Positions 1-8,543 of a stretch of DNA of 64,000 nucleotides are shown piece after piece. This DNA is from Methanomicrobium mobile BP (GTDB lineage Archaea > Halobacteriota > Methanomicrobia > Methanomicrobiales > Methanomicrobiaceae), in contig NZ_JOMF01000006.1 in the NCBI RefSeq assembly GCF_000711215.1, forward strand, positions 186,001-250,000. Direction: 5' to 3'. How positions within the stretch are numbered: position 1 is the first letter of the stretch; each line of letters begins with the position of its first letter. Under the pieces are notes generated by a model. That model was not told where the DNA came from. It did not search any database and saw only the letters and a program-made list of their open reading frames with translations. The position numbers and the translations under genes are program-made.

Positions 1-1681
1 ATTCATCGATATCGTAGGTATTGTCGGGATCGGGTTTGGCTTCGAAACGCACGTTGAGCGGCGCCGTTCCGCTTGTCGGCGATGCCGTGAAGGTCGCAGA
101 CAGTCCCGAACTGACCGTGATATAGTCCGTCTCGGTCTTGGTATTGGACTTGCCGTTCTTATCGGTTACCGTCAGCGATACGGTGTATTTACCGCCATCT
201 TCAAACTTATATGTTAAATCCTGAGTACTTGCGGTCTTTACGGTCGAACCGCCGGAGTTCGTAATCTTCCACGACCACGAGGTTATGGTCGCGTTGCTCG
301 ATGCGGCAGGCTTGGATTTATCGACGAACTTAACTTCCAGCGGGGCATTGCCGCTTCTTGACGAAGAACTCGCCACGTCGAAGTTTGCCGTCGGATAGAG
401 ACCTTCATCGACTACAATATAATCTTTCTTCGTAACTGTATCCGAGTTGGACGTTTTCGTCGAACTGTCCGTATCGCTGACCATAAGCGTTACTGTATAC
501 TTACCCACTTTAGTGTATTTGTGAGTCGGATTTTGCTCATAAACCGGTGAACTACCGTCGCCGAAATCCCATTTCCAGAAATCAATCGTCGCACCCGTAA
601 CTGAATTCTTTGAGGATTTATCTGTAAACTTGACCTCCAGAGGCGCTCCGCCAGATGTCGGATCCGCACTGAAATCGGCGGTTAACCCTTTTATACTGAT
701 AGGCTGCTCGGCTGTTTTGGTCTGACCGCCAACAGTGGTAATTTTCATTTTGACGGTATATGTTCCGGAATTCTTATACTCATAAGTACCTGACTTCGAG
801 GCAGATGTCGCCTTGGAAGAAGTATTGCCTGCATCAAAATCCCAGAGTCTTGACTTGACATATTCATCCGGGACACCCGTTTTATCCTCGAAATTAATCT
901 TATATGTGCCTGCAACAGCATCTACGGAAATTTTAGGCTCAAGTTTAGGCTCCGCGATTGTAACCGTTTTTGTCTCGGTCGGATTTTTAAGAGTTACACC
1001 TTTTGGCGGAGTCGCGGTAACCGTGATTGTTTTAGTGCCTGTTGTACCAAAAGTAAATGTTCCGCTTTTCGCCTCGGGACTACCTTCACCGTTAAAGTCC
1101 CACTTATATGTCGCAGTTCCATATGAGACGGTAGCGGCATATTCCAACTTCAGGAAGTCCGACCATGTTTTTCCGGGCGTAAGTGTAATGTTTAAGGTTG
1201 CGGTTTTATCCACCGTGGATGTTGCGTTGGGTTGCGTAGTCGGAGCGGTTGTTACGGTAGGTGTTGCTGTGGGTGCTGTGGTAGTGGTTCCCGTAGGTGT
1301 GGGTGTCACTGTAGCGGTTGAAGTCGCTGTTGTTGGTGCTTCAGTAGGTGTTTCGGTAGGTGTTTCAGTAGGTGTTTCAGTAGGTGTTTCAGTAGGTGTT
1401 TCAGTAGGTGTTTCAGTAGGTGTTTCGGTAGGCGGTTCGGTATCCGTAGTTGTCGGGGTCGAAGTCGGTGTGTCTGTGGTGTTACCTTCGCCGTCAGCAT
1501 ATACAGGTACAACAGCAAAAAGAAGTAAAAAGATAATCAGCAATCCCGACAGGATCAGCATCTTTGATTTTTTCACGGACTTTCCCGAGGTATCGGCAGT
1601 TCTGCACGATGAACCGCAAAATGCGGAGTCATCCGTGCGGGACGGGGAATTATAATATGAATCTGAACGGCTTAACTTCAT
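1..1681 (-). CDS. PKD-domain surface protein, 5' part (runs off the window)
   Basis: Open frame of 560 codons that leaves the window at base 1, so the C-terminus is missing. A hydrophobic segment (LLIIFLLLFAVVPVYA, about residues 48-63) reads as a signal peptide. It is followed by a Thr/Pro/Glu spacer of repeated TPTE units and then by tandem PKD-type Ig-like domains with the usual WDFGDG/WDFN cores and YTV-type strands. Known PKD proteins of this kind are extracellular or S-layer-associated. The ATG at 1681 gives a 40-residue Ser-rich leader before the signal peptide; a GTG at codon 37 (VKKSKM...) would give a normal signal peptide and may be the true start. Product location is inferred from these features. 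Confidence 0.85.
   Translation of the reverse strand, partial: MKLSRSDSYYNSPSRTDDSAFCGSSCRTADTSGKSVKKSKMLILSGLLIIFLLLFAVVPVYADGEGNTTDTPTSTPTTTDTEPPTETPTETPTETPTETPTETPTETPTETPTEAPTTATSTATVTPTPTGTTTTAPTATPTVTTAPTTQPNATSTVDKTATLNITLTPGKTWSDFLKLEYAATVSYGTATYKWDFNGEGSPEAKSGTFTFGTTGTKTITVTATPPKGVTLKNPTETKTVTIAEPKLEPKISVDAVAGTYKINFEDKTGVPDEYVKSRLWDFDAGNTSSKATSASKSGTYEYKNSGTYTVKMKITTVGGQTKTAEQPISIKGLTADFSADPTSGGAPLEVKFTDKSSKNSVTGATIDFWKWDFGDGSSPVYEQNPTHKYTKVGKYTVTLMVSDTDSSTKTSNSDTVTKKDYIVVDEGLYPTANFDVASSSSRSGNAPLEVKFVDKSKPAASSNATITSWSWKITNSGGSTVKTASTQDLTYKFEDGGKYTVSLTVTDKNGKSNTKTETDYITVSSGLSATFTASPTSGTAPLNVRFEAKPDPDNTYDIDE
1335..1442. repeat. 12-bp tandem repeat inside the PKD protein gene
   Basis: Nine consecutive copies of a 12-bp unit (ggtgtttcagta on the plus strand); the central seven differ only at one a/g position. 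On the coding (minus) strand it gives repeated Thr-Pro-Thr-Glu, a stiff, probably glycosylated stalk. Because the unit is a multiple of three, copy-number change alters stalk length without breaking the frame. Confidence 0.95.
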
Positions 1682-1861
1682 GGAGAAACACTTGCGGACG
1701 GTATATTATTGTAATAATTTTCACACGCAATCAATAATATTCTTTATGCAATTTCTTAAATTTACGGCAGGATGATATCGCCGGCAAAAATACGCAAAAA
1801 TCTATTTAACATAAAATATCATTAGTAATTATCCGGATCATACGGAAAAACGGTGATAATC

Positions 1862-2440
1862 ATGACTGAAGAAGTATCAACCAGCTGTACCGCGGTTTCG
1901 TTAAGTATTACACCCGAATGGTGGACATTCGTGTTAACCGGAATCATAGCGGTAATCCTTGGTTTCCTCGCATTTACGTGGACGCCGGCATTCATACTTT
2001 CGTTAGGATACCTTATCGGAATAATGGTCATTGCATGGAGTGTAATCTCCATAATTCAGGGAATTACGACTAAAGAAGGAACGGGCGCAAGACTTGCGCT
2101 TTTGATACTCGGCATTCTCGGACTGATAGTCGGCATATTCGTCTTTACGGACATACTTGCGACATGGCTACTTGTCAACTACCTTGTCGCCATATGGGCA
2201 TTCATGACGGGATTTTCGAATATACTGATGGGATTTTACGGCACTTTCGGAAACGGTTACAAAGCGCTGCTCATCATAGCGGGTATCATCTCGGTACTTC
2301 TTGCAATCTACCTTATCGTATATCCGTTCATCGGTAACGTCATACTCTTCCAGGTATTCGGACTCTTCGCGATGATCTGGGGAATCATGCACGTGGCAAC
2401 CGGCATCGTCGCAAAATGTGCAAAAGGTGCATCACAGTAA
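1862..2440 (+). CDS. HdeD-like (DUF308) membrane protein
   Basis: 192 residues, almost entirely hydrophobic, with about six membrane segments in three pairs, each hairpin containing the GI..V.LG.....P pattern of the HdeD/DUF308 family. Family members are small integral membrane proteins; HdeD of E. coli is tied to acid resistance, but the archaeal role is not known. The ATG at 1862 is preferred over the in-frame GTG at 1853 because GGTGAT sits 4 nt upstream of it as a ribosome site. It stands alone, and the gene is followed by A/T-rich short repeats (about 2490-2530). Confidence 0.8.
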   Translation: MTEEVSTSCTAVSLSITPEWWTFVLTGIIAVILGFLAFTWTPAFILSLGYLIGIMVIAWSVISIIQGITTKEGTGARLALLILGILGLIVGIFVFTDILATWLLVNYLVAIWAFMTGFSNILMGFYGTFGNGYKALLIIAGIISVLLAIYLIVYPFIGNVILFQVFGLFAMIWGIMHVATGIVAKCAKGASQ

Positions 2441-2683
2441 GCAGAAATCCGAACGGAAATGACAAAACCGAAACTAAAAATCTCAAAACTCAAAAATATA
2501 AAATCTAAAATCTAAAATCCAAAATCCTTTTTTATTGCCCGAGTTTTATCATCCTACGTGCAATACGCGCAATCTCATGTAAACGGCGGGGAAGATATTG
2601 CAAAACAGCGTGCAAAACAGCGAAAGCTAAATGAATGAAAATAAGAAGCGAAATAAATTATAGTATGAGATTCTGCCGGATTC

Positions 2684-3490
2684 TCAGATGATTGTCCAGC
2701 TTACCGCCTGTGACGGGGAATCCTCCTTTTTACTGACGACAAAGCGGCAGAAACCGTCGCCCGCGGCATAACAGTGCGTCTCTACCGCCTCATACCGCTC
2801 CTGCTTCTGAATCGAGAAGACCTCGGAGAGAAGTCCCGCATCGAAATAACAGACGGGTCTGCCCATATGCGGCAGCGACTGGCATTCATAGCAGCCCTTT
2901 ACGGTAAGCACGAACGGAGAGATCTGGTCGACGGTGACCGTTCCAAGCTCGTTTCCGGAGAAGAATACCGCAAGATTCTCTAAGAATACATCGTCCGAAC
3001 TGTCGCAGACGAGCTTAGCGACGTATTTGCCGACCGAGGTCCCCGCCGCATACATGATGGGCTCAACGTTAACGCCGTTATCGATAAGTCCCGTGCGTAT
3101 CGAGTTGAAGATGACGCGAAATACCTTTGCGGGATCGTCAAACCTTGTGAGGGACAGCTCCGGCATTATCGGAGTCATGGGCGGCTCGTTTGCGGACGGT
3201 CCCGTAACAACGCCCAGGAACTTGGCGCCGAGGCTCAGGACTTTGCGCCTCGCATCTTCCTCGTCAATCCTTTCAACCAGAAGACCGTCGTCTATAAGAG
3301 ACCTGATCTGAACGGAGATCGTCGACTTGGCTTTGCCTATCTCGTCGACAACCTCATCGAATCGGGATTCCTTATTCAGAATAATACTGAGAATCTTTAT
3401 TTTAGCCGGACTGTCGACTAATATAGTACGGTTATTCTTTGAAAAAATAAGCGCTTCGGGAAGTTTTTCCGGCACGGCTCTGGCAATCAT
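2684..3490 (-). CDS. wHTH + V4R domain transcriptional regulator
   Basis: 268 residues. The N-terminal third is a winged helix (SPAKIKILSIIL..., then STISVQIRSLIDDGLL as recognition helix and wing). The C-terminal part matches the V4R (vinyl-4-reductase) small-molecule-binding domain, with AAGTSVGKYVA and the Cys pairs typical of its zinc site (GCYECQS, CYFDAG, THCYAAGDGFCRF). Methanogens carry several such V4R regulators; the ligand is unknown here. ATG at 3490 is chosen because GGAGTGA lies upstream; an in-frame GTG at 3502 is the alternative. It follows the aromatic operon on the same strand, but a 260-bp gap holding its own TATA-like sequences separates the two. Two direct decamers (aacgcaacta at 3563, aacgcaagta at 3579) lie in that gap. 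Confidence 0.8.
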   Translation of the reverse strand: MIARAVPEKLPEALIFSKNNRTILVDSPAKIKILSIILNKESRFDEVVDEIGKAKSTISVQIRSLIDDGLLVERIDEEDARRKVLSLGAKFLGVVTGPSANEPPMTPIMPELSLTRFDDPAKVFRVIFNSIRTGLIDNGVNVEPIMYAAGTSVGKYVAKLVCDSSDDVFLENLAVFFSGNELGTVTVDQISPFVLTVKGCYECQSLPHMGRPVCYFDAGLLSEVFSIQKQERYEAVETHCYAAGDGFCRFVVSKKEDSPSQAVSWTII

Positions 3491-3754
3491 AGCAAAGGTC
3501 ACTCCAAATTACATATACTATGAACTTACATAATATAATTGTTCGGTTTATGGCTAATTATTAACGCAACTATAAACTAAACGCAAGTAATATATAGATT
3601 TATACATTTGTATAATTCGGCAATTATTATTTTAGCCGCAACCAATTCAGCCGCACCCGTAATATGATGCGCAAACGCAGTCCGCGGCAATCAGGGATCA
3701 AAAAAGATTTTGAAATTTTTCGGATGAGAGATATCAAAAAAGGGAACTGTCCTG

Positions 3755-4771
3755 TCAGAATGACTGCGCCGAACTCTCCATCCAGCTGTCGAGAATGACC
3801 ATCGCGGTCATGCATTCGGCGACCACGAGAATTCTCGGCACAATGCAGGGGTCATGCCTGCCTTTTACCGATATTTCGGCGTTATTGCCGTCGGCATCAA
3901 TCGTCTCCTGAACTTTCGAGATCGACGGCGTCGGCTTTACGGCGAAACGGATGACGATATCGTTTCCGTTCGAGATGCCGCCGAGGATACCGCCCGCATG
4001 ATTGGAGAGATACGGCGTCCCCGCGGATTTGTCCGACCGCGACCGCATGCAGTCATTGTTCTCGCTTCCGAAGGCGTCTGCGGCAGAAAAACCGTCGCCT
4101 ATCTCAACGCCCTTCACCGCACCTACGGACATGACTGCGTCGGCAATCAGTGCGTCGAGCTTTCCGAAGACGGGGTTTCCTATGCCTGCCGGAAGCCCGC
4201 TGACCGTTATCTCGGCAACTCCGCCTACCGAATCGCCGTTCCCCTTCGCCGCAAGAATCTCGGATTCAAACTTTTCCGGCGCGGTTTCGCCGTGAATCGA
4301 GACGATTTTGCTCCGAACGGTGACGCCGCGCTCCGCAAGTATCTTCACGGCAAGAGAGCCGCCGAGAACGCGGGCGACCGTTTCGCGTCCCGAACTGCGC
4401 CCGCCGCCGCGCCAGTCGCGGTTTTCGTGCCCGTATCTTGCATCATATGTATAATCGGCATGTCCGGGGCGGCAGAGGTCTTTGATGGCTTCGTAGTCGC
4501 CGCTGTTCTGATTGGTATTTCTGACGATTATCGCAACCGGCGTTCCCGTCGTCTTCCCGTTAAAGACGCCCGAAAGAATCTCGGGCATATCCTCCTCTTT
4601 GCGCGGGGTGGAGAGCGGACTTAAACCCGGGCGCCGTCTCTGAAGAAGCGGGATTATATCTTCTTCGCGGAAAGGAATCCCCGACGGCGCTCCGTCAATC
4701 ACAACGCCCAGTGCCTTTCCGTGACTCTCGCCGAAAGTCGTGCATCTGTAAAATCTGCCGAATGTGTTCAT
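3755..4771 (-). CDS. aroC: chorismate synthase
   Basis: 338 residues, last gene of the aromatic operon. It makes chorismate from 5-enolpyruvylshikimate-3-phosphate using reduced flavin. The family signatures are plain: GESHG at 14-18, RPGHADYTY at 101-109 and GGGRSSGRET at 122-131. The N-terminus (MNTFGRFYRCTTFGESHG) matches the family start, and GGAGTAACTGAT precedes the ATG. A short gap of 38 bp separates it from the upstream fused kinase/dehydrogenase gene. Confidence 0.97.
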   Translation of the reverse strand: MNTFGRFYRCTTFGESHGKALGVVIDGAPSGIPFREEDIIPLLQRRRPGLSPLSTPRKEEDMPEILSGVFNGKTTGTPVAIIVRNTNQNSGDYEAIKDLCRPGHADYTYDARYGHENRDWRGGGRSSGRETVARVLGGSLAVKILAERGVTVRSKIVSIHGETAPEKFESEILAAKGNGDSVGGVAEITVSGLPAGIGNPVFGKLDALIADAVMSVGAVKGVEIGDGFSAADAFGSENNDCMRSRSDKSAGTPYLSNHAGGILGGISNGNDIVIRFAVKPTPSISKVQETIDADGNNAEISVKGRHDPCIVPRILVVAECMTAMVILDSWMESSAQSF

Positions 4772-4809
4772 ATCAGTTACTCCTCTGTTTACCCGTTATT
4801 ATCTTAAAA

Positions 4810-6327
4810 TCATCTCAGAATATTCCTAATCTCATCGGCATCGACGCGGATTCCGAAGTAACGGAACAGCTGTTCCGCCGCCTGATAAACAAACATCTCC
4901 ACTCCCGAGATAACCGTGCATCCAGCCGTCCGCGCCTCGAAGAGCAGACGGGTCACCGGCGGCGTATAGACAAGATCGAATACGCAGACGCCTTTTCTGA
5001 GGCATACGCGGTTCTCCCTGTCAACCGGCGTATCCTCGGCACGCATGCCGATTGATGTCGCATTTATGATGATATCCGGCATTATCTCGCGCAACATTTC
5101 GATTTCGCCCGCTTTGCACGGAATTTCGACGGGCTTGCCGTCCGTCTGAAGGCAGCCGCCTTCAATTAGACTTGCGTTCATATCCGCGGCAAGCTTCTCC
5201 GCCCTCCCGACCGTCCTGTTGACAACGGTAACGTCGGCGCCGAGTTTCATGAGCGCGTATACGGCAGCCCTCGATGCTCCGCCGGCGCCGATTACCACCG
5301 CTTTCTTCGATTTCACCTTAACGCCGCTTTCTACAAGCGGTTTCATGACGCCGTACCAGTCCGTGTTCGAACCGAGGAGTCTGCCGCCGGCGCCGCCCGT
5401 ATTGCTCATATTGCCCGTGTTGAATACGGTATTTACCGCGCCTATTGCCCTTGCATCCTCGTTGATCTCGTCAAGATACGGGATAATTTCCTCCTTAAAC
5501 GGAATCGTCACGCTTACCGCCCGCAGTCCGCAGGATCTGACGGTGTCTGCGACATCGCCCGCGGTCTCCTTCTCAAGATATGTGCAGTGTGCGGGAATGC
5601 CGTAACGCTCAAAGATTGTATTGAACAGATACGGCGTTCTGCTGTGACCGCTCGGTCTTCCCGCAATCGCACAGATACTGCCGAGCGGGTGCTTCCTCAC
5701 ATAAGAGAAGAGCTGCTCGCTCTTTCTTTCGGGCATGGGCACACCCGAAAACGACCGCAGGACTTCACGGTAACGCAGGACGCCTGCGGAATCTTCGCCC
5801 GCGGCAATATCCGAATCCGATACGGGGGTTGCGGCATCGGCAATGATGCGGACGATATCGTCCGCGACGGCACCCGCTTCGCGGTCGGCGTCGATACGGA
5901 AATCGGATGACCTCAGATATGCGGGATATCTCAGATTTATCAGATATTTTACCTCGTCAACGGGGTCTTTGTCGGTGAGCGCCGGTCGGCTGCTCTCCGA
6001 TATCCTGCCGTAAGAAACATCGGGGCTTACATCGAGGAAGAAGACAAGGGAGTCATGCCGCAGATTTGCCGCATTTTCGGCAGACTGGACACAGCCGCCG
6101 CCGGTTGCGACAACGCAGTCCGATTCGGGAAGTGACGCGATAACCTCGCGCTCAAGATTCCTGAAATGAGCCTCGCCGTATTCTTTGAAGATCTCTTCAA
6201 TCGGCATCCCGCTCTTATTCTCTATCTCGCTATCCGTATCAATAAACGGCTGTCCCAGACGATCCGCAAGAATGCCGCCGACCGTCGTCTTTCCGCTTCC
6301 GCGAAAACCTGTTAATACTACTCTGAT
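4810..6327 (-). CDS. aroKE: fused shikimate kinase (AroK type) - shikimate dehydrogenase
   Basis: About 505 residues. Residues 1-164 are a bacterial-type P-loop shikimate kinase: GFRGSGKTT (7-15), the DxD shikimate motif (D30, D32), FRNLE, ATGGG and the lid motif SSRPAL. After a linker of about 50 residues, 216-505 is shikimate dehydrogenase: GRPSGHSRTP, VTIPFK, GSNTDW, the GAGGASRAA nucleotide loop and NATSIGM. Most archaea use a GHMP-type shikimate kinase, so an AroK P-loop enzyme fused ahead of AroE is unusual. No ATG, GTG or TTG lies upstream of the P-loop in frame; the first ATG (6207) would delete it. A GGAGG ribosome site is followed by ATT (6330) and ATC (6327); ATC has the better spacing and gives the expected start xRVVLTG. 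The gene overlaps the aroA stop by about 10 bp. Confidence 0.9.
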   Translation of the reverse strand: MRVVLTGFRGSGKTTVGGILADRLGQPFIDTDSEIENKSGMPIEEIFKEYGEAHFRNLEREVIASLPESDCVVATGGGCVQSAENAANLRHDSLVFFLDVSPDVSYGRISESSRPALTDKDPVDEVKYLINLRYPAYLRSSDFRIDADREAGAVADDIVRIIADAATPVSDSDIAAGEDSAGVLRYREVLRSFSGVPMPERKSEQLFSYVRKHPLGSICAIAGRPSGHSRTPYLFNTIFERYGIPAHCTYLEKETAGDVADTVRSCGLRAVSVTIPFKEEIIPYLDEINEDARAIGAVNTVFNTGNMSNTGGAGGRLLGSNTDWYGVMKPLVESGVKVKSKKAVVIGAGGASRAAVYALMKLGADVTVVNRTVGRAEKLAADMNASLIEGGCLQTDGKPVEIPCKAGEIEMLREIMPDIIINATSIGMRAEDTPVDRENRVCLRKGVCVFDLVYTPPVTRLLFEARTAGCTVISGVEMFVYQAAEQLFRYFGIRVDADEIRNILR

Positions 6328-7622
6328 AATCCCGCCTCCTTCAAATTTTCCCAGAAATCGGGAAACGACTTAGAGACGCATTCGGCGCCGCGGATAAGGA
6401 CATCGCCGCATCCCAGACCGATTACCGCCGCCGACATGGCAGTCCTGTGATCGTTATTAGGGTCGCATTCGAAACCGTGAACACCGCCGTCACTCGGGAT
6501 AATCTCGATAACGTCGTCACGGAGAACAAAACCGCATCCGCAGGACTCGGTGAGGATGCGGATTGCCTCAATCCTGTCGCTCTCCTTGTATCTGAGATGC
6601 GATATTCCGCGTATTCTGCTCGGCGATTTCGCAAAGACACAAACCGCACAGAGAGTCTGCACGATATCGGGCGATGAACTCATGTCGATATCAATACCGT
6701 TCAGATTGCCGTCGGACTCCACCTTTATCGCGGGGTCGCCGGGACTGTCCCCGCACGACGCGACCGAAACGCGGCAGCCCATCTTCGAGAGTGCCGCAAG
6801 AAACACCCTGTCGCCCTGAACGGAATCGGGATTCAGTCCCTTTACCGTAACCGACCCCCCGCATACGGCAGCGGCGGCAAAGAAGTAGGATGCCGAGGAA
6901 TAATCGCCCTCGACCGTATAAACGCCGTCGGGCGCTTTGTAGACCGCCGGCATTACCTTCCAGATACCGTCCGGAGTAAGATCGACTTCGGCGCCGAAGG
7001 TTCTCATGACCGCGATTGTAAGATCAATATACGACCTCGAGGCGACACTGCCTTTGGGCATCAGTTCTACCGCGGATTCCGCATACGGCGCACAGATGAG
7101 GATTGAGGAGACATACTGACTGCTCTTTGAGGCGTCTATCGTGATTCTGCCGCCGGAAAAGCCGCCGCCGTTGACACTTACGGGCGGACATCCTGCCGCG
7201 CCGAGATACTCAATATCGGCGCCGCATCCTTTCAGCGCTTCGCAGAGCGCCCCGATTGGTCTTTCCTGCATCCTCTTAGTACCCGTAAGTACGGTCTTCG
7301 AAGGCGAGAGCAGGGAGAGGGTGACGAGATGCCTCAGACTTGTCCCCGAATTTTTGCAGTCTATGGTCTGATTGCCGCACTGCGGCATAACGCCCGCACA
7401 GCCCTCGACGACGATCTCCGAAGGGCTGCATTCGATTGCAATACCAAGCGCCCTGAGGGCATTGACCGTAACCTCGGTATCTTCGGAGAAGAGCGGATTC
7501 CTTATAGTCGTGCGACCTTCAGAGAGCGCCGCGGCGATTATCGCCCGATGCGTAAAACTCTTCGAAGCGGGGGCAGTGAATTCCGCGTTTATATTCGCCG
7601 CTTTCCGAAGGATTATCTCCAT
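6318..7622 (-). CDS. aroA: 3-phosphoshikimate 1-carboxyvinyltransferase (EPSP synthase)
   Basis: 434 residues. It transfers enolpyruvate from PEP to shikimate-3-phosphate. Motifs seen: ASKSFTHRA near the N-terminus, NSGTSLRHL (the NxGT PEP loop), ASKSSQYVSS, HLRYKESDRIEA and NDHRTAMSAA. Length and order fit the family. The ATG at 7622 overlaps the pheA stop (TGATG) and has GGAGGG upstream; the adjacent GTG at 7625 is a weaker choice. Its own tail contains the ribosome site for the fused kinase/dehydrogenase, so translation of the two is probably coupled. Confidence 0.97.
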   Translation of the reverse strand: MEIILRKAANINAEFTAPASKSFTHRAIIAAALSEGRTTIRNPLFSEDTEVTVNALRALGIAIECSPSEIVVEGCAGVMPQCGNQTIDCKNSGTSLRHLVTLSLLSPSKTVLTGTKRMQERPIGALCEALKGCGADIEYLGAAGCPPVSVNGGGFSGGRITIDASKSSQYVSSILICAPYAESAVELMPKGSVASRSYIDLTIAVMRTFGAEVDLTPDGIWKVMPAVYKAPDGVYTVEGDYSSASYFFAAAAVCGGSVTVKGLNPDSVQGDRVFLAALSKMGCRVSVASCGDSPGDPAIKVESDGNLNGIDIDMSSSPDIVQTLCAVCVFAKSPSRIRGISHLRYKESDRIEAIRILTESCGCGFVLRDDVIEIIPSDGGVHGFECDPNNDHRTAMSAAVIGLGCGDVLIRGAECVSKSFPDFWENLKEAGLSE

Positions 7623-8539
7623 CACTGTCCCTCCAGATTCGCTTCCGGATAGTATCCGAGTTCCTTTACCTCAGTAATGGTGCGCAGCCAGTCAAGCAAT
7701 TTCTTATTTCCGTCGGCGTCCAGCTCACTACCAAACTCATAATCGATGAAGAAAACGTATTTCCCCATCATATCTCCCGAAGGACGGGACTCAATTCTTG
7801 TCAGATTGATCTCCCTGCCGGCAAATACGCTCAGTATGCGATACAGAAGCCCGGGGTAGTTACCTTTGGGCATTACCACGATACTGCATTTCGTCCCGCA
7901 ACCGTCGCTGCCGTCGCAACCGCAGCAATCTCCCGAATCCGCGGAACTGCCGTACACACGGGGCTTCTCCGGCGCAGCCTTGCGGATCTCGAGGAAACGT
8001 GTTGTATTTGTGTCGTAATTCTGAATATTCTCGCGGATAATCTCAAGTCCGTATATTCCCGCGGCACTGCGCGTGGTAACCGCGGCGGTAAGCTCGGATA
8101 CATCGTTTAACGTCTCTTCGGCGCTCTTTGCATTGCTCGTCGTGTGAACGACCGCGGCATTGCCGAGTCCCGCAAGAAAAGCACTGCACTGGGCATGCGC
8201 CTGCGGATGCGCATAGACCTTCGCGAGCACCTGCGCCCGCATATCCGCGCTTTTTCCCTTTGCGACCGCAAATACGTAGCGAATCGGCAGATAATACTCG
8301 GCACGGACCGTGCAGTCCTCTTTTAAAAGACACTCAAGAGTCTCGAAGACGCCTCCCGCACCGCTGTTCTCGACGGGGACAATGCCTCTGAGGTCGGGAT
8401 ATTCGGATGAACGCTCCGTTACAGCAGCGAAAACCTCACGAATCGTCGGGAAAAAGATAATTTCTTCGTCGCGGTCGCAGACCGTCTCTGCAATCTCATG
8501 GGAGAACGTTCCCTTCGGACCCAATACTGCTATTGTCAG
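7622..8539 (-). CDS. pheA: prephenate dehydratase with ACT domain
   Basis: About 305 residues. It converts prephenate to phenylpyruvate for phenylalanine. The catalytic part holds GPKGTFSHE, VPVENSGAGGV and the NTTRFLEI motif; the C-terminal ACT domain holds the phenylalanine-site ESRPSG sequence, so feedback control is expected. Between them is a Cys/Gly/Asp-rich linker (Cys at about 205, 206, 208, 214, 218). The first standard start in frame is TTG (8524), but that would remove the first strand; the family N-terminus MTIAVLGPKGTF points to the CTG at 8539, nine bases after GGAGG. No chorismate mutase domain is present. Confidence 0.92.
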   Translation of the reverse strand: MTIAVLGPKGTFSHEIAETVCDRDEEIIFFPTIREVFAAVTERSSEYPDLRGIVPVENSGAGGVFETLECLLKEDCTVRAEYYLPIRYVFAVAKGKSADMRAQVLAKVYAHPQAHAQCSAFLAGLGNAAVVHTTSNAKSAEETLNDVSELTAAVTTRSAAGIYGLEIIRENIQNYDTNTTRFLEIRKAAPEKPRVYGSSADSGDCCGCDGSDGCGTKCSIVVMPKGNYPGLLYRILSVFAGREINLTRIESRPSGDMMGKYVFFIDYEFGSELDADGNKKLLDWLRTITEVKELGYYPEANLEGQ

Positions 8540-8543
8540 GATA

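Noticed and set aside
813-1655. Plus-strand frame of 280 codons with VGVSVGVSV repeats
   Set aside because: It is the antisense of the PKD protein and its TPTE repeat; the minus-strand frame has PKD domains and a signal peptide.
3854-4624. 256-codon plus-strand frame
   Set aside because: Lies entirely opposite aroC, whose catalytic motifs are clear.
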